41,286 bases of DNA, from contig JAITQA010000061.1 in assembly GCA_031289145.1 (NCBI GenBank), forward strand, positions 1-41,286, in the 5' to 3' direction. The notes under the pieces are model-generated. The model saw nothing but the letters and a program-made list of their open reading frames with translations, was not told the DNA's origin and did no database searches. The position numbers were made by a program, and so were the translations under genes. The DNA is from Dysgonamonadaceae bacterium. GTDB taxonomy: Bacteria > Bacteroidota > Bacteroidia > Bacteroidales > Azobacteroidaceae. Positions 23,672-31,993 of this stretch are shown piece after piece (position 1 is the stretch's first letter; every line of letters begins with the position of its first letter).

Positions 23672-23705
23672 AAAAAAATTCACTTCGGTAAAAAAATTCA
23701 CTTCG
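23670..23705. repeat. 18-bp tandem duplication covering the glmM stop codon
   Basis: The 18-base unit GTAAAAAAATTCACTTCG occurs twice without a gap (23670-23687 and 23688-23705). The second copy contains the glmM stop (TGA on the minus strand, 23698-23700) and its last codons. The first copy begins at the end of the inverted repeat arm. The duplication therefore joins the repeat element to the gene end. Confidence 0.8.
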
Positions 23706-25065
23706 TTTTTACTTGCTCGGCCAATTCCTCCGCCGCTTGTTGAGTCGGCGCTTCGGTATAGATACGGATAATCGGTTCCGTGTTCGATTTTCGGAAGTGC
23801 ACCCATTTGTCGGGAAAATCAATTTTCACACCGTCGATGTCGTTTACCGGATATGCGGCATATTGTTTTTTGATAGCTGTTAATAAAGCGTCTACATCCG
23901 TATCCGGAGTCAAGTCCATACGTTGTTTCGCCATAAAATAGGTCGGATATTGGGCGCGTAACGCACTTACTGTTTTGCCTGTTTTGGCCAGATAAGTCAG
24001 GAAGAGACCGATTCCTACCAAAGCATCCCTTCCATAGTGGGAAGCAGGATAGATAATACCGCCATTTCCCTCACCGCCAATTACGGCGCCGGTTTCTTTC
24101 ATTTTAGCCACCACATTCACTTCTCCCACGGCAGAAGCGGTATAGGTTTTTCCGTATTTTTCGGTAACATCACGTAATGCACGGGTTGAACTCAGATTAG
24201 AAACCGTATTTCCGGGTGTATTTTGCAAAATATAGTCCGCAACAGCGACTAAAGTATACTCTTCACCGAACATTTCACCTTTCTCGGTTACAATAGCCAA
24301 GCGGTCTACATCGGGGTCTACAACAAAACCCACATCTGCTTTTTTGTCTTTTACCAAACGGGCGATTTCCGTCAGGTGTTCCGGAAGCGGCTCCGGATTA
24401 TGGGCGAAAACGCCGGTAGGCTCCGCATTCAATCCGATGCTGTTTTCTACGCCCAAAGCCTTTAGCAGTTCGGGTAAAGCCAGTCCTCCCACCGAATTGA
24501 CGGCATCGAAAGCTACCGTAAACCGGGCTTTCCGGATGGCGTCGACATCCACTAAGTTTAAAGCCAGCACCTGCTCTATATGTTTTTGCAAATAAGAATC
24601 ATCCGTTTTTATTTTTCCCAGATGTTCCACATCTGCAAACTCGAAAGCTTCTGCTGCTGCAATTTCCAAGATTTCGTTTCCTTCCGCCGCATTCAAAAAC
24701 TCACCTTTTTCATTCAGTAATTTCAAGGCATTCCATTGCTTCGGATTGTGAGATGCAGTCAGAATAATTCCTCCTGCCGCTCCTTCCATAACAACAGCCA
24801 ATTCCGTTGTAGGAGTAGTAGCCAAACCAATATCGGTAACGTTGAATCCCATCCCGCTAAGTGTACCACTTACAATATCTCTGACCATTTCGCCTGAGAT
24901 ACGTGCGTCACGACCTACTACAATGGTGTTGGAATTAGGTTTTTTAGACTTGATTAAAGTTGCATAAGCAGCCGTAAATTTTACAATATCAATTGGGGAT
25001 AAACCATCCCCGGTCTTTCCGCCGATAGTGCCGCGGATACCTGAAATAGACTTGATTAATGACAT
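23698..25065 (-). CDS. glmM: Phosphoglucosamine mutase (alpha-D-phosphohexomutase)
   Basis: A 455-residue mutase converting glucosamine 6-phosphate to glucosamine 1-phosphate for peptidoglycan and LPS precursors. Motifs in order: N-terminal SGIRGTIGG, phosphoserine loop TASHNP (103-108, S105), metal loop DPDVDRLA, sugar-binding loop GGEGNGG and phosphate-binding loop SNTEPIIRIY. Gene order (DUF4827 just upstream) is the usual one in Bacteroidales. Phosphomannomutase/phosphoglucomutase activity cannot be excluded by sequence alone, as all share these motifs. It ends in an 18-bp tandem repeat. Confidence 0.9.
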   Translation of the reverse strand: MSLIKSISGIRGTIGGKTGDGLSPIDIVKFTAAYATLIKSKKPNSNTIVVGRDARISGEMVRDIVSGTLSGMGFNVTDIGLATTPTTELAVVMEGAAGGIILTASHNPKQWNALKLLNEKGEFLNAAEGNEILEIAAAEAFEFADVEHLGKIKTDDSYLQKHIEQVLALNLVDVDAIRKARFTVAFDAVNSVGGLALPELLKALGVENSIGLNAEPTGVFAHNPEPLPEHLTEIARLVKDKKADVGFVVDPDVDRLAIVTEKGEMFGEEYTLVAVADYILQNTPGNTVSNLSSTRALRDVTEKYGKTYTASAVGEVNVVAKMKETGAVIGGEGNGGIIYPASHYGRDALVGIGLFLTYLAKTGKTVSALRAQYPTYFMAKQRMDLTPDTDVDALLTAIKKQYAAYPVNDIDGVKIDFPDKWVHFRKSNTEPIIRIYTEAPTQQAAEELAEQVKTK

Positions 25066-25075
25066 ATATTACGAA

Positions 25076-25684
25076 TTAAAACTGAAAGCTGGTATATTGC
25101 AAGTTTTTGTAAAATACAGGCCGTACATTTTGTGCATCGGAGTAGGAACCCTCTGACGATGGAATGATTATATCTACGATGGCATGTTCGCCTACATACA
25201 ACAAGGGATACACCCAGCCGGTACATACGACACTGTAAACACCCTGATAAGTTTGAGAAAGTCCATATTTGAATTCTTCAGGGTAAAGCATAATCGGTTC
25301 ATAATAGCCATTTAGCGAATCATTCTGAACAGCATATTTTACATCCCAACTGTGTGCATATCGAACCGTGACGGTCTGGCGGGGAATTACCCGGACGCCA
25401 TTTCCGGAATCAACGACATGAATATAGACGCCCTCGTTGGTTTTGAAGTATTCTTTTTCTTTGAAAACCCTATCTTTCGGATAGCTTTCCAATATAACCA
25501 AACCATTGGCGGCAATAAACCGCTCAATCGCCTTCTTTTCCTCTCTAAGCAATTCCTGCCGACTTTTCTGGTCGTTACAGGAAACGAATAGAGATGAAAA
25601 ACAAACAATTGCCGACATATAAATCAAAAAACTATTTTTGTGCAAGAATGCGGCGAAATTCGCACGACAGAAAAGTATCTTCAT
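25076..25684 (-). CDS. DUF4827 lipoprotein (FKBP-like)
   Basis: A 202-residue envelope protein of unknown function found almost only in Bacteroidota. The N terminus has a hydrophobic segment ending at a lipobox-like cysteine (LFVSC, about residue 36). The mature part (SRQELLREEKKAIERFIAANGLVIL, then TVTVRYAHSWDV and GWVYPLLYVGEHAIVDIIIPSSEGSYSDAQNVRPVFYKNLQY) resembles an FKBP-type peptidyl-prolyl isomerase fold without confirmed catalytic residues. An internal ATG just before the hydrophobic segment (MSAIVCF) would also give a lipoprotein and may be the true start. It lies 10 bases before glmM on the same strand. Confidence 0.82.
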   Translation of the reverse strand: MKILFCRANFAAFLHKNSFLIYMSAIVCFSSLFVSCNDQKSRQELLREEKKAIERFIAANGLVILESYPKDRVFKEKEYFKTNEGVYIHVVDSGNGVRVIPRQTVTVRYAHSWDVKYAVQNDSLNGYYEPIMLYPEEFKYGLSQTYQGVYSVVCTGWVYPLLYVGEHAIVDIIIPSSEGSYSDAQNVRPVFYKNLQYTSFQF

Positions 25685-25709
25685 AAATTTTTTAAGTAAA
25701 ATTTTGTTG

Positions 25710-25717
25710 CAAAAGTA
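25710..25717 (-). promoter_or_regulatory. -7 promoter element for DUF4827-glmM
   Basis: Read leftward, TACTTTTG matches TAnnTTTG, with a leader of about 19 bases. It lies in the 82-base gap after the DHH gene, so DUF4827 and glmM may be transcribed separately from the upstream rpe unit. Confidence 0.45.
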
Positions 25718-25766
25718 ATTAAAATATTCTTTACTACCATTTGCATTTGTATTATAAAAACTTAAT

Positions 25767-26807
25767 TTATATCAATAAATGCTTGTAACGGGGCAAAGCC
25801 TCTTCAAAAAGTTTTACCGCTTCCTCCAGACTTCCTTGAAATTCCCCGCCTGAAGCATTCAAGTGGCCGCCACCATTAAATATTTCTTTGGCAAATTGAT
25901 TGCTCGGGAAATTGCCCCTCGACCGTAATGAAATTCTGACCAAATCCTTTTCTTCCCTGAGAAAAGCAGAAAAAACAATCTTATCAATACTCAACGGAAT
26001 ATTGACGAACCCTTCCGTGTCACCTTTTTGCGGATTAAACTTCAGGTGTTCTTCCAAAGATAAAGTCATCAAAGCGGTCTTATATGCCTCGTACAGTTTC
26101 ATTTTCCGGTAAAGCATAAATCCTTCCAACCGTATACGGTCTTTCAAGTAATTGTTGTACACTTTCGAATAAATAGCGTCCTTGTCAATCCCCTTAGTCA
26201 ATAACTCACTGATTATATAGTAGATAGCCGGATTATTCGAATTATAGGTAAAAGCGCCGGTATCGGTCATCATCCCCGTATAGATACATTCGGCACAGGA
26301 TTTATTTACATCTTCGTATCTGCCCATCCGGCAGATAAAACGGAATATCAATTCACTGGTAGAAGATATTTCCGGGTGCGAAATGGTTACATCACAAAAT
26401 TTTTCCGGATAGGGATGATGGTCTATCAATATTTTTTTTGCCGATGAATTTTTTACCATATCCTCCAAACGGCCTATCCTCTTTAAAGTGTTGAAATCCA
26501 AGCAAAAAATCAGTTCGGCAGCTTCAATGGTTTCTTTCGTTATCTCCGGACTTTTCTCCTCAATAATGATATCGGCAGCGCCATCCATCCATTGCAGAAA
26601 TCCGGGAAACTCATTGGGTACTATCACATTTGCCATTTTGCCCGATTCCAACAAAAAATGGTACAAGGCAAGCGATGAACCTATCGCATCGCCATCCGGT
26701 GAAATATGCGTAACAATAACGATTTTATCGTATTTGTCCGTCATTTTTTTTGCTTTCTGAATGCTTTCTTCAGCTATAATTTTATTTAACATTTTTCTAT
26801 CGTTCAA
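25767..26807 (-). CDS. DHH family phosphoesterase, NrnA-like (oligoribonuclease / pAp phosphatase)
   Basis: A 346-residue cytoplasmic enzyme with a DHH domain (IVTHISPDGDAIGSSLAL, LDFNTLKRIG, ILIDHHPYP, MMTDTGAFTY) and a C-terminal DHHA1 domain (VRISLRSRGNF, FNGGGHLNASGG). This set matches bifunctional oligoribonuclease/PAP phosphatases that finish RNA decay to mononucleotides and remove 3'-phosphoadenosine 5'-phosphate. Manganese would be bound by the D and H residues in the first four motifs. It starts six bases after the comEC stop, so they are co-transcribed. An internal ATG (MLNKII, 26792) is an alternative start. Confidence 0.9.
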   Translation of the reverse strand: MNDRKMLNKIIAEESIQKAKKMTDKYDKIVIVTHISPDGDAIGSSLALYHFLLESGKMANVIVPNEFPGFLQWMDGAADIIIEEKSPEITKETIEAAELIFCLDFNTLKRIGRLEDMVKNSSAKKILIDHHPYPEKFCDVTISHPEISSTSELIFRFICRMGRYEDVNKSCAECIYTGMMTDTGAFTYNSNNPAIYYIISELLTKGIDKDAIYSKVYNNYLKDRIRLEGFMLYRKMKLYEAYKTALMTLSLEEHLKFNPQKGDTEGFVNIPLSIDKIVFSAFLREEKDLVRISLRSRGNFPSNQFAKEIFNGGGHLNASGGEFQGSLEEAVKLFEEALPRYKHLLI

Positions 26808-26813
26808 TTGTAA

Positions 26814-28337
26814 TCAATGCGGACAAAGATAGTAAAATACTTGCAATGCTACAAGCAAGAAGAGTAAATAGAGATAGATTATTCGTTTTTTTATCAACAA
26901 CAACAGCAAAAAGACGATAAGTCCCGACATACAAATCGTATCATACAAGTCCAATCGGATATTGTCAACCAATCCGTGCGGAACTGCTTCCAGCTTTTCC
27001 AGTGTTGAAATAAAAAAAGTCAACAGTTTGTTAACCGGAAACATAAGCCATCTCTGCGTTCCCAACAAGCCTTGTAAAACCAGGGAAAAGGGAAGCAGAA
27101 ATAACAACAGACCCGTCAAAGGAATCGCAACGAGGTTGGTGAGTAAATAAAGGAGTGGAAACTGGTGAAAATAATACATGCTTATCGGCGCGGTTCCCAG
27201 TTGGGCGGCAGTGGAAACACAAGACAAATCCCAAATGTATTTGACAAGCGGATTCCGGGATTCATGCAAGGCTGTCAGGTGCGGATTGATTAGCAAGATG
27301 GATAACACAGCCGAAAAACTGAGTTGAAAGCCTACATCGAACAGGTACAATGGATTGTATAGCAACATAAAAAAGGCGGCGGCGCCTACCGTATTCATCG
27401 TAAAAGCCCTCAGCAGGAAACCCTTGCCGATACCCCATAAACTCAACATAATAGCGGCTCGGATTACCGACGGTCCCATCCCTGTCAGAAAAACGAATAA
27501 CCACATCAACGGAATAATAATCAATTGCTTTGCCATTATTCCTTTACGACTGTTACCCAAAAAAGAAAATAGATAATAGAGTATTCCGTAAATAATAGAA
27601 AAATGTAATCCGCTGACCGACAGGATATGTGCACTTCCCGTTGCAGAAAAAGTTTGCCGCACATCGGTATCCAATTCATTGACATAGCCAAACAGAATGG
27701 CTGCTGCAACAGAAAACGATTTTTCGTCCGGAATAAGTTCCCGCAATTGCGCCAGGAAAACGCGCCGGTATTGCAGGGATGTAAACCGGATATTGAAATT
27801 TTGGCCGCCGGAATGTGTTATTTGCTGCCAATTTCCACGATAGACAAAAGCCCTGGCGGCTATACCTTGTTTACGGAGCGACATCCGGTCGATTTTTTCA
27901 AACTGCGCTTTGATTGCAAGCCGGTCCGAAGGGCGTAAAGTTGAAGCAAGACTATCTGCCGGGACATAGATAATGGCCTTTTGGCCGTTTACTTCAACTT
28001 TACACAACCATGTTTTAGGCTTTCGCACAGGGTCATCGATGATTCGGACATCGTACTCCTTTATTCCCGCTTCTCCTTGCCATTCCGATTGCATCCAACG
28101 AGACGAAGTGCGGATACCGGCTACAGAAATGCAAAGCAAGGCCAAGCCGAAACCAAACAGCCATCGCCGGTTGAAAACGATTAGCCGTGAAATGAAAGAA
28201 ATGCCAATAAAAAGTAAAGAAAAAACAGCCAAATAAATCCAGCAGGGCACAAAATCCCAATAAACCTGAATAATTATCCCCGGAATAAAAAAGAGTATCA
28301 ATCGCAGAAATACTGCTTGCCGCAAAGTTTTGGTCAT
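26814..28337 (-). CDS. ComEC/Rec2-family membrane protein, without the C-terminal hydrolase domain
   Basis: A 507-residue polytopic membrane protein. After two or three N-terminal helices comes an OB-like soluble domain (~90-180, DVRIIDDPVRKPKTWLCKVEV). The ComEC core follows with ILSVSGLHFSIIYGIL, LTGMGPSVIRAAIMLSLWGIG and many helices up to residue ~500. Full-length ComEC imports single-stranded DNA and often carries a C-terminal beta-lactamase-like nuclease, which is absent here. The gene sits between rpe and the DHH gene, its usual place in Bacteroidales. Whether it supports DNA uptake is unknown. Confidence 0.88.
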   Translation of the reverse strand: MTKTLRQAVFLRLILFFIPGIIIQVYWDFVPCWIYLAVFSLLFIGISFISRLIVFNRRWLFGFGLALLCISVAGIRTSSRWMQSEWQGEAGIKEYDVRIIDDPVRKPKTWLCKVEVNGQKAIIYVPADSLASTLRPSDRLAIKAQFEKIDRMSLRKQGIAARAFVYRGNWQQITHSGGQNFNIRFTSLQYRRVFLAQLRELIPDEKSFSVAAAILFGYVNELDTDVRQTFSATGSAHILSVSGLHFSIIYGILYYLFSFLGNSRKGIMAKQLIIIPLMWLFVFLTGMGPSVIRAAIMLSLWGIGKGFLLRAFTMNTVGAAAFFMLLYNPLYLFDVGFQLSFSAVLSILLINPHLTALHESRNPLVKYIWDLSCVSTAAQLGTAPISMYYFHQFPLLYLLTNLVAIPLTGLLLFLLPFSLVLQGLLGTQRWLMFPVNKLLTFFISTLEKLEAVPHGLVDNIRLDLYDTICMSGLIVFLLLLLIKKRIIYLYLLFLLVALQVFYYLCPH

Positions 28338-28389
28338 GGCTGGTTAATTAAAAAAATCCGTTCACATACGCCTATCGACGCTGTATCTG

Positions 28390-29043
28390 TTATATTTCCT
28401 GTTTCATTTGTTTGATCATTTCAATAGGGTTTTCGGCTTTGAATATCGAATTACCGGCAACTAAAATATCCGCTCCTGCCTCGACCATCCATTTACCGCT
28501 TTCAATATCAATACCTCCGTCTACTTCAATCTTAGTCTTCAGGCCTCGCGAAACGATTAGTTCTTTCAGGCGACGAACTTTTTCAATTGAATGAGGAATA
28601 AATTGCTGTCCGCCGAATCCCGGATTAACAGACATAATCAGTACAAAATCAACTTCTTCAATGATGTCCGTCAACAATTCGACCGGGGTATGCGGATTCA
28701 GCACAATACCGGCTTGCATGCCGGCTTCTTTTATTTTCATGATTGTTCCGTGCAAATGCGGACAAGCTTCGTAATGAACGCTCAAAGTACTTACACCCAA
28801 ATCCCGGAATCGCGTAATAAACTTATGCGGCTCAACAATCATCAAATGTGCATCTAAGGGTTTCACCGAAAATTCAGCTAAATGTTGCATCACAGGAAAA
28901 CCCAAAGAGATGTTCGGGACAAAAACGCCATCCATCACATCTAAATGCAACCAATCGGCTTCACTTTGGTTAATCATCTCTATTTCAGATGCTAAATGCA
29001 AAAAATCCGCCGACAGTAACGAGGGTGCAAGCATACAAGACAT
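28390..29043 (-). CDS. rpe: Ribulose-phosphate 3-epimerase
   Basis: A 217-residue TIM-barrel enzyme of the pentose phosphate pathway converting D-ribulose 5-phosphate and D-xylulose 5-phosphate. Markers: MLAPSLLSADF, WLHLDVMDGVFVPNISLG (metal histidine and catalytic aspartate), DAHLMI, LIMSVNPGFGGQ, and the second catalytic aspartate with the phosphate site in EVDGGID and VAGNSIFKA. ATG 29043 gives MSCMLAPS; ATG 29034 is also possible. The start is only 20 bases after the tRNA-Gln 3' end on the same strand, so the mRNA probably begins at the tRNA promoter. Confidence 0.95.
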   Translation of the reverse strand: MSCMLAPSLLSADFLHLASEIEMINQSEADWLHLDVMDGVFVPNISLGFPVMQHLAEFSVKPLDAHLMIVEPHKFITRFRDLGVSTLSVHYEACPHLHGTIMKIKEAGMQAGIVLNPHTPVELLTDIIEEVDFVLIMSVNPGFGGQQFIPHSIEKVRRLKELIVSRGLKTKIEVDGGIDIESGKWMVEAGADILVAGNSIFKAENPIEMIKQMKQEI

Positions 29044-29062
29044 AATTTGTCATTTTAGGGTG

Positions 29063-29133
29063 TTGTCCCACCAAGACTCGAACTTAGGCTGGCTGAACCA
29101 AAATCAGATGTGCTACCACTACACCATGGGACA
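29063..29133 (-). tRNA. tRNA-Gln (anticodon TTG)
   Basis: Read leftward, the 71-base sequence folds as a tRNA. A seven-pair acceptor stem (TGTCCCA with TGGGACA) is followed by a D arm with GTGTAGTGGTAGCAC, an anticodon arm CTGA-TTTTGGT-TCAG with anticodon TTG, and a T arm containing GTTCGAGTC. The discriminator base is A; CCA is not encoded. The U1-A72 end pair is usual for tRNA-Gln. One pair at the base of the anticodon stem (T-C) is mismatched. Confidence 0.93.
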
Positions 29134-29162
29134 ATCATATTGCTTTTTTTAGAAAAGCGTTG

Positions 29163-29193
29163 CAAAGGTACGACTTTTTATTGAATATGCAAA
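29163..29193 (-). promoter_or_regulatory. Promoter for the tRNA-Gln-rpe unit
   Basis: Read leftward, TTTG (29193-29190) and TACCTTTG (29170-29163) are separated by exactly 19 bases, a full consensus match. Transcription would start near 29156, some 23 bases before the mature tRNA 5' end. It is the only promoter I see upstream of rpe. Confidence 0.7.
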
Positions 29194-29390
29194 TTTTTTA
29201 ATCATAATAATCATATCGGCGCTTCGCTGAAAGATTTGGGCAAGAGAAATTATAAAGGATTATCTTTACTGTTAATTTGTAGGGCTTTTCAAAATTATTG
29301 TGCATGCCTGATAAGGATAGTTCAATGTCCGCTGTCAATGGGTGGCAATGAGCATTGTTGCTATTATTGTGCCAAAAAATCCGGTATTTT

Positions 29391-29614
29391 TATAATGGTT
29401 TGGATGAAAGATTTGTTATGTTTGTTAAAGAGGCTGTTACAAGTATATTAAAAATGCCTTCTGCTTTTGCCATTCGTTACAGAAATGTACGCATAGCACA
29501 CACAAAAAATTTCCACATAGCATTCACTTTTTTATTGACGAAGAAAAGAAACAAATCATTTTCACAGGTGTCGTTCATCAAAAAAGAAAAGATGCTTTGT
29601 CCCTTGACAGATAA
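29391..29614 (+). pseudogene. RelE/ParE-like toxin remnant with frameshift
   Basis: The frame from TAT 29391 reads YNGLDERFVMFVKEAVTSIL, then MPSAFAIRYRNVRIA and KNFHIAFTF. This is the central pattern of RelE/ParE-superfamily toxins (FYNGL...F...V...I..MP..F..RY.NVR). After 29533 the family-like sequence continues in another frame as IDEEKKQIIFTGVVHQKRK and ends at TAA 29612, so one base was gained or lost in the T-run at 29528-29533. The first ~25 residues and any antitoxin gene are missing. The rest of the 640-base space between tRNA-Gln and the lipoprotein gene (29134-29390) shows only the tRNA promoter and no other gene. Confidence 0.65.
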
Positions 29615-29713
29615 TGATATCTCCCCCCCAACATATAAACTCGTGTCGGATTGCTCGCAAACGATGTTGATTTCCGTACATGCCGGATATGGAAAATATA
29701 GAAGCCGACAATA

Positions 29714-29742
29714 AAAAAACCGGCTTTTCCGGCCGGTTTTTT
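29714..29742. terminator. Intrinsic terminator, probably bidirectional
   Basis: AAAAAACCGG (29714-29723) and CCGGTTTTTT (29733-29742) form a perfect ten-pair stem with a nine-base loop, and provide a T-run in both directions. It lies between the rightward toxin remnant and the end of the leftward lipoprotein gene, where a two-way terminator is expected. Confidence 0.75.
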
Positions 29743-29773
29743 ACAAATACACCAAACTGACTGTATATCAATA

Positions 29774-30154
29774 TTATTTTTTTGTATAAACATACCGTTC
29801 TCCGGTTTCTTCATCTATCCAGGTCATCGTGTTGCCGGATATGGTTAAAATATCTGAAAAAACCTCCCCACTGTCAGTATCCGTAAATGCTATCGTAACT
29901 TTTGGATGTTTATACACATAAGTCCCTGTTACAAAGGATTCAAAGACACCGTCATCGCCATAATCATCTTTATCGGTAATGATAACCTCTTTTTTCCCAA
30001 ACGAAATCGTTGTTGTAGTACTGCCTGTACCGCCTTCCCATTGTTCGAACCATTCCCACTTAGTGCCTTCTAACGATTCTTCTTCATCTTCCGAACAACC
30101 GGTTACAAAAGTAAACAATGGCAGAACTGCCAATAAATAAAATAATTTTTTCAT
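29774..30154 (-). CDS. Small lipocalin-like hypothetical lipoprotein
   Basis: A 126-residue lipoprotein. The signal is KKLFYLLAVLPLFTFVTGC with the acylated cysteine at residue 20, followed by an acidic stretch (SEDEEESLEG) typical of Bacteroidota lipoproteins sent to the cell surface. The rest has a beta-rich pattern: TKWEWF near the start, then ISFGKKEVIITD, GTYVYKHPKVTIAF and MTWIDEETGERYVYTKK. This resembles the small lipocalin-like proteins common in this phylum. No specific function can be assigned. It has its own -7 element upstream and a strong terminator behind it, so it is a single-gene unit. Confidence 0.8.
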   Translation of the reverse strand: MKKLFYLLAVLPLFTFVTGCSEDEEESLEGTKWEWFEQWEGGTGSTTTTISFGKKEVIITDKDDYGDDGVFESFVTGTYVYKHPKVTIAFTDTDSGEVFSDILTISGNTMTWIDEETGERYVYTKK

Positions 30155-30234
30155 GCTCTTCTATATTCAAATTAATAATAAAAATTTTCGTCTCTTTAGC
30201 GTTTTATTGAAAATCAAAAAACAATATCAAGCCG

Positions 30235-30242
30235 CAAAGGTA
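30235..30242 (-). promoter_or_regulatory. -7 promoter element for the small lipoprotein
   Basis: Read leftward, TACCTTTG followed by CGG matches TAnnTTTG. The predicted leader is about 74 bases. No TTTG at the ideal distance. Confidence 0.45.
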
Positions 30243-30340
30243 CAACTATTTTTGACAATAATATAAATATTACAAGAAAATTTTTCAAATAAGAGCAAAT
30301 AATATGATATTTTGAAAATCAAAAAGAAACGAATCTTCTT

Positions 30341-31636
30341 CTACTGTGAAATTTTCAATAAAAAGTAGTTCTTTTTTCCTTTCTGCACCAAAATATATTT
30401 ATCTCCCAACAAATAAGAGCTGTCAATAATTACATCGGGCGCACTTAGTTTTTCCTTGTTGATGCTCACTCCACCGCTTTGCACCAATTTGCGCATTTCA
30501 CCTTTTGAAGGGAAAACAGCAGCGCTGTCCGTCAGCAAATCTACGGCTTTGATGCCTTTGGCAAGTTCTTCGCGTGAAATTTCGAATTGGGCGACTCCTG
30601 CAAAAACATCCAACAGAGTGGTTTCGTCCAGTTTTTTCAGGGTTTCTGCCGTTGAATTTCCGAAAAGGATTTGCGAGGCTTCGACTGCTGCATCGTATTC
30701 TTCCGCTGAATGAACCATTACGGTAATTTCTTTTGCCAATCGTTTTTGCAACGGACGGAGGTGAGGGGCGGCATTTTGTTCGGCAATCAGTCCGTCGATT
30801 TCGTCTTTTTCCAAGGCAGTGAAAATTTTGATGTATTTTTCAGCATCCGTATCGCTCACATTCAGCCAGAACTGGTAAAACTTGTACGGGCTGGTGTAAC
30901 GGCTGTCCAACCAGACATTCCCGGATTCGGTTTTGCCGAATTTGCCTCCGTCGGCTTTGGTAATCAAGGGGCATGTCAAGGCGAAGGCTTCTCCATTCAC
31001 CTTTTTGCGAATCAGTTCCGTACCGGTAGTGATATTGCCCCACTGGTCGGAACCGCCCATCTGCAGGCGGCATCCGTAATTTTCGTACAGAAACAGAAAA
31101 TCATAGCCCTGAAGCAATTGATAAGAAAATTCCGTAAATGACATCCCTTCGCTGGACTCGGAACTCAAGCGTTTTTTCACCGAATCTTTCGACATCATAT
31201 AATTGACGGTGATGTATTTACCGATATCCCGTATAAAATTCAGGAAAGAATAATCTTTCGTCCAGTCGTAATTATTGACCAAGATTGCCTTGTTTGGAAC
31301 GTCCGATTCAAAATCAAGAAATTTAGCCAATTGTTTTTTAATAGCTTCCTGATTTTTTCGTAAAGTCGATTCATCGAGCAAATTCCGTTCCTGCGACTTC
31401 ATCGAAGGGTCGCCAATCATGCCGGTAGCGCCTCCTACTAAGGCAATCGGACGATGTCCGGCTCGCTGGAAGTGTTTGAGCATCATAACGCCCACTAAAT
31501 GGCCAATATGCAAAGAGTCAGCCGTAGGGTCTATCCCCAGATAAGCCGAAGTCATTTCTTTTTGAAGTTGTTCTTCCGTACCGGGCATCATGTCGTGTAT
31601 CATGCCTCTCCATTTCAATTCCTCTACAAAGTTCAT
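30341..31636 (-). CDS. tyrS: Tyrosyl-tRNA synthetase
   Basis: A 431-residue class I aminoacyl-tRNA synthetase that charges tRNA-Tyr. HIGH is intact (43-46 in SLHIGHLVG), the tyrosine pocket shows [11 protein letters not shown] and [12 protein letters not shown], and the KMSKS loop is the KFGKT variant ([13 protein letters not shown]). The C terminus carries an S4-like RNA-binding domain ([17 protein letters not shown]). ATG 31636 ([11 protein letters not shown]) gives the canonical N terminus; an in-frame start at 31669 would fall within a tandem-like repeat. It has its own promoter at 31729-31760. Confidence 0.95.
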   Translation of the reverse strand: MNFVEELKWRGMIHDMMPGTEEQLQKEMTSAYLGIDPTADSLHIGHLVGVMMLKHFQRAGHRPIALVGGATGMIGDPSMKSQERNLLDESTLRKNQEAIKKQLAKFLDFESDVPNKAILVNNYDWTKDYSFLNFIRDIGKYITVNYMMSKDSVKKRLSSESSEGMSFTEFSYQLLQGYDFLFLYENYGCRLQMGGSDQWGNITTGTELIRKKVNGEAFALTCPLITKADGGKFGKTESGNVWLDSRYTSPYKFYQFWLNVSDTDAEKYIKIFTALEKDEIDGLIAEQNAAPHLRPLQKRLAKEITVMVHSAEEYDAAVEASQILFGNSTAETLKKLDETTLLDVFAGVAQFEISREELAKGIKAVDLLTDSAAVFPSKGEMRKLVQSGGVSINKEKLSAPDVIIDSSYLLGDKYILVQKGKKNYFLLKISQ

Positions 31637-31642
31637 ATATAT

Positions 31643-31680
31643 TAATGTGCTAATGTATTGATGTGCCAACGTGCTGATAA
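31643..31680. repeat. Degenerate AATGTG-type repeat in the tyrS leader
   Basis: The plus strand has degenerate 7-9 base units built on TAATGTGC, TGATGTGC and CAACGTGC. The same kind of units occur at 31994-32026. It lies within the predicted tyrS leader and just upstream of the start codon. The pattern resembles tandem-like intergenic repeats I recall from Bacteroidota genomes (recollection, not a search). Confidence 0.55.
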
Positions 31681-31728
31681 AAGCGTGTATAAGCCAATTG
31701 ACAGATGATTTTTATTTGAATTTTCCCG

Positions 31729-31760
31729 CAAAGGTAACAAAATATTTTTGTTCACACAAT
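31729..31760 (-). promoter_or_regulatory. Promoter for tyrS
   Basis: Read leftward, TTG (31760-31758) and TACCTTTG (31736-31729) are separated by 21 bases. The -33 element touches the end of yidD. The predicted leader of about 86 bases contains the AATGTG-type repeat. Confidence 0.55.
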
Positions 31761-31981
31761 CAGGGTACAGGATCGTAGCCCTGCCCACCCCAGGGATGAC
31801 AGCGAAAGATGCGTTTGGTCGCCAGCCAGGCGCCTTTGAAAGGGCCATATTTTTTGATAGCCTGCAAAGCATATTCCGAACAGGTAGGCGTGTAACGACA
31901 AGATGCCGGTGTAAAGGGAGAAATGCAATATTTATAAACATATATCGGAATCAAAACGATAAAAATACAGACTTTTTTCAT
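31760..31981 (-). CDS. yidD: Membrane protein insertion efficiency factor YidD
   Basis: A 73-residue protein with an N-terminal amphipathic or membrane helix ([16 protein letters not shown]) and the strongly conserved core [20 protein letters not shown] followed by [18 protein letters not shown]. It assists insertion of inner-membrane proteins by YidC. Position directly after rnpA (15 bases) is the classic rnpA-yidD arrangement. Confidence 0.95.
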   Translation of the reverse strand: MKKVCIFIVLIPIYVYKYCISPFTPASCRYTPTCSEYALQAIKKYGPFKGAWLATKRIFRCHPWGGQGYDPVP

Positions 31982-31993
31982 GCAAAAATAAAG

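Noticed and set aside
28712-28735. CATGCCGG-type near-palindrome in rpe
   Set aside because: The residues are conserved rpe coding sequence and the dyad is short and imperfect, unlike the perfect palindromes in the restriction genes.
29236-29451. Rightward 71-codon frame downstream of tRNA-Gln
   Set aside because: It overlaps the toxin remnant in a different frame, and its residues show no family pattern.
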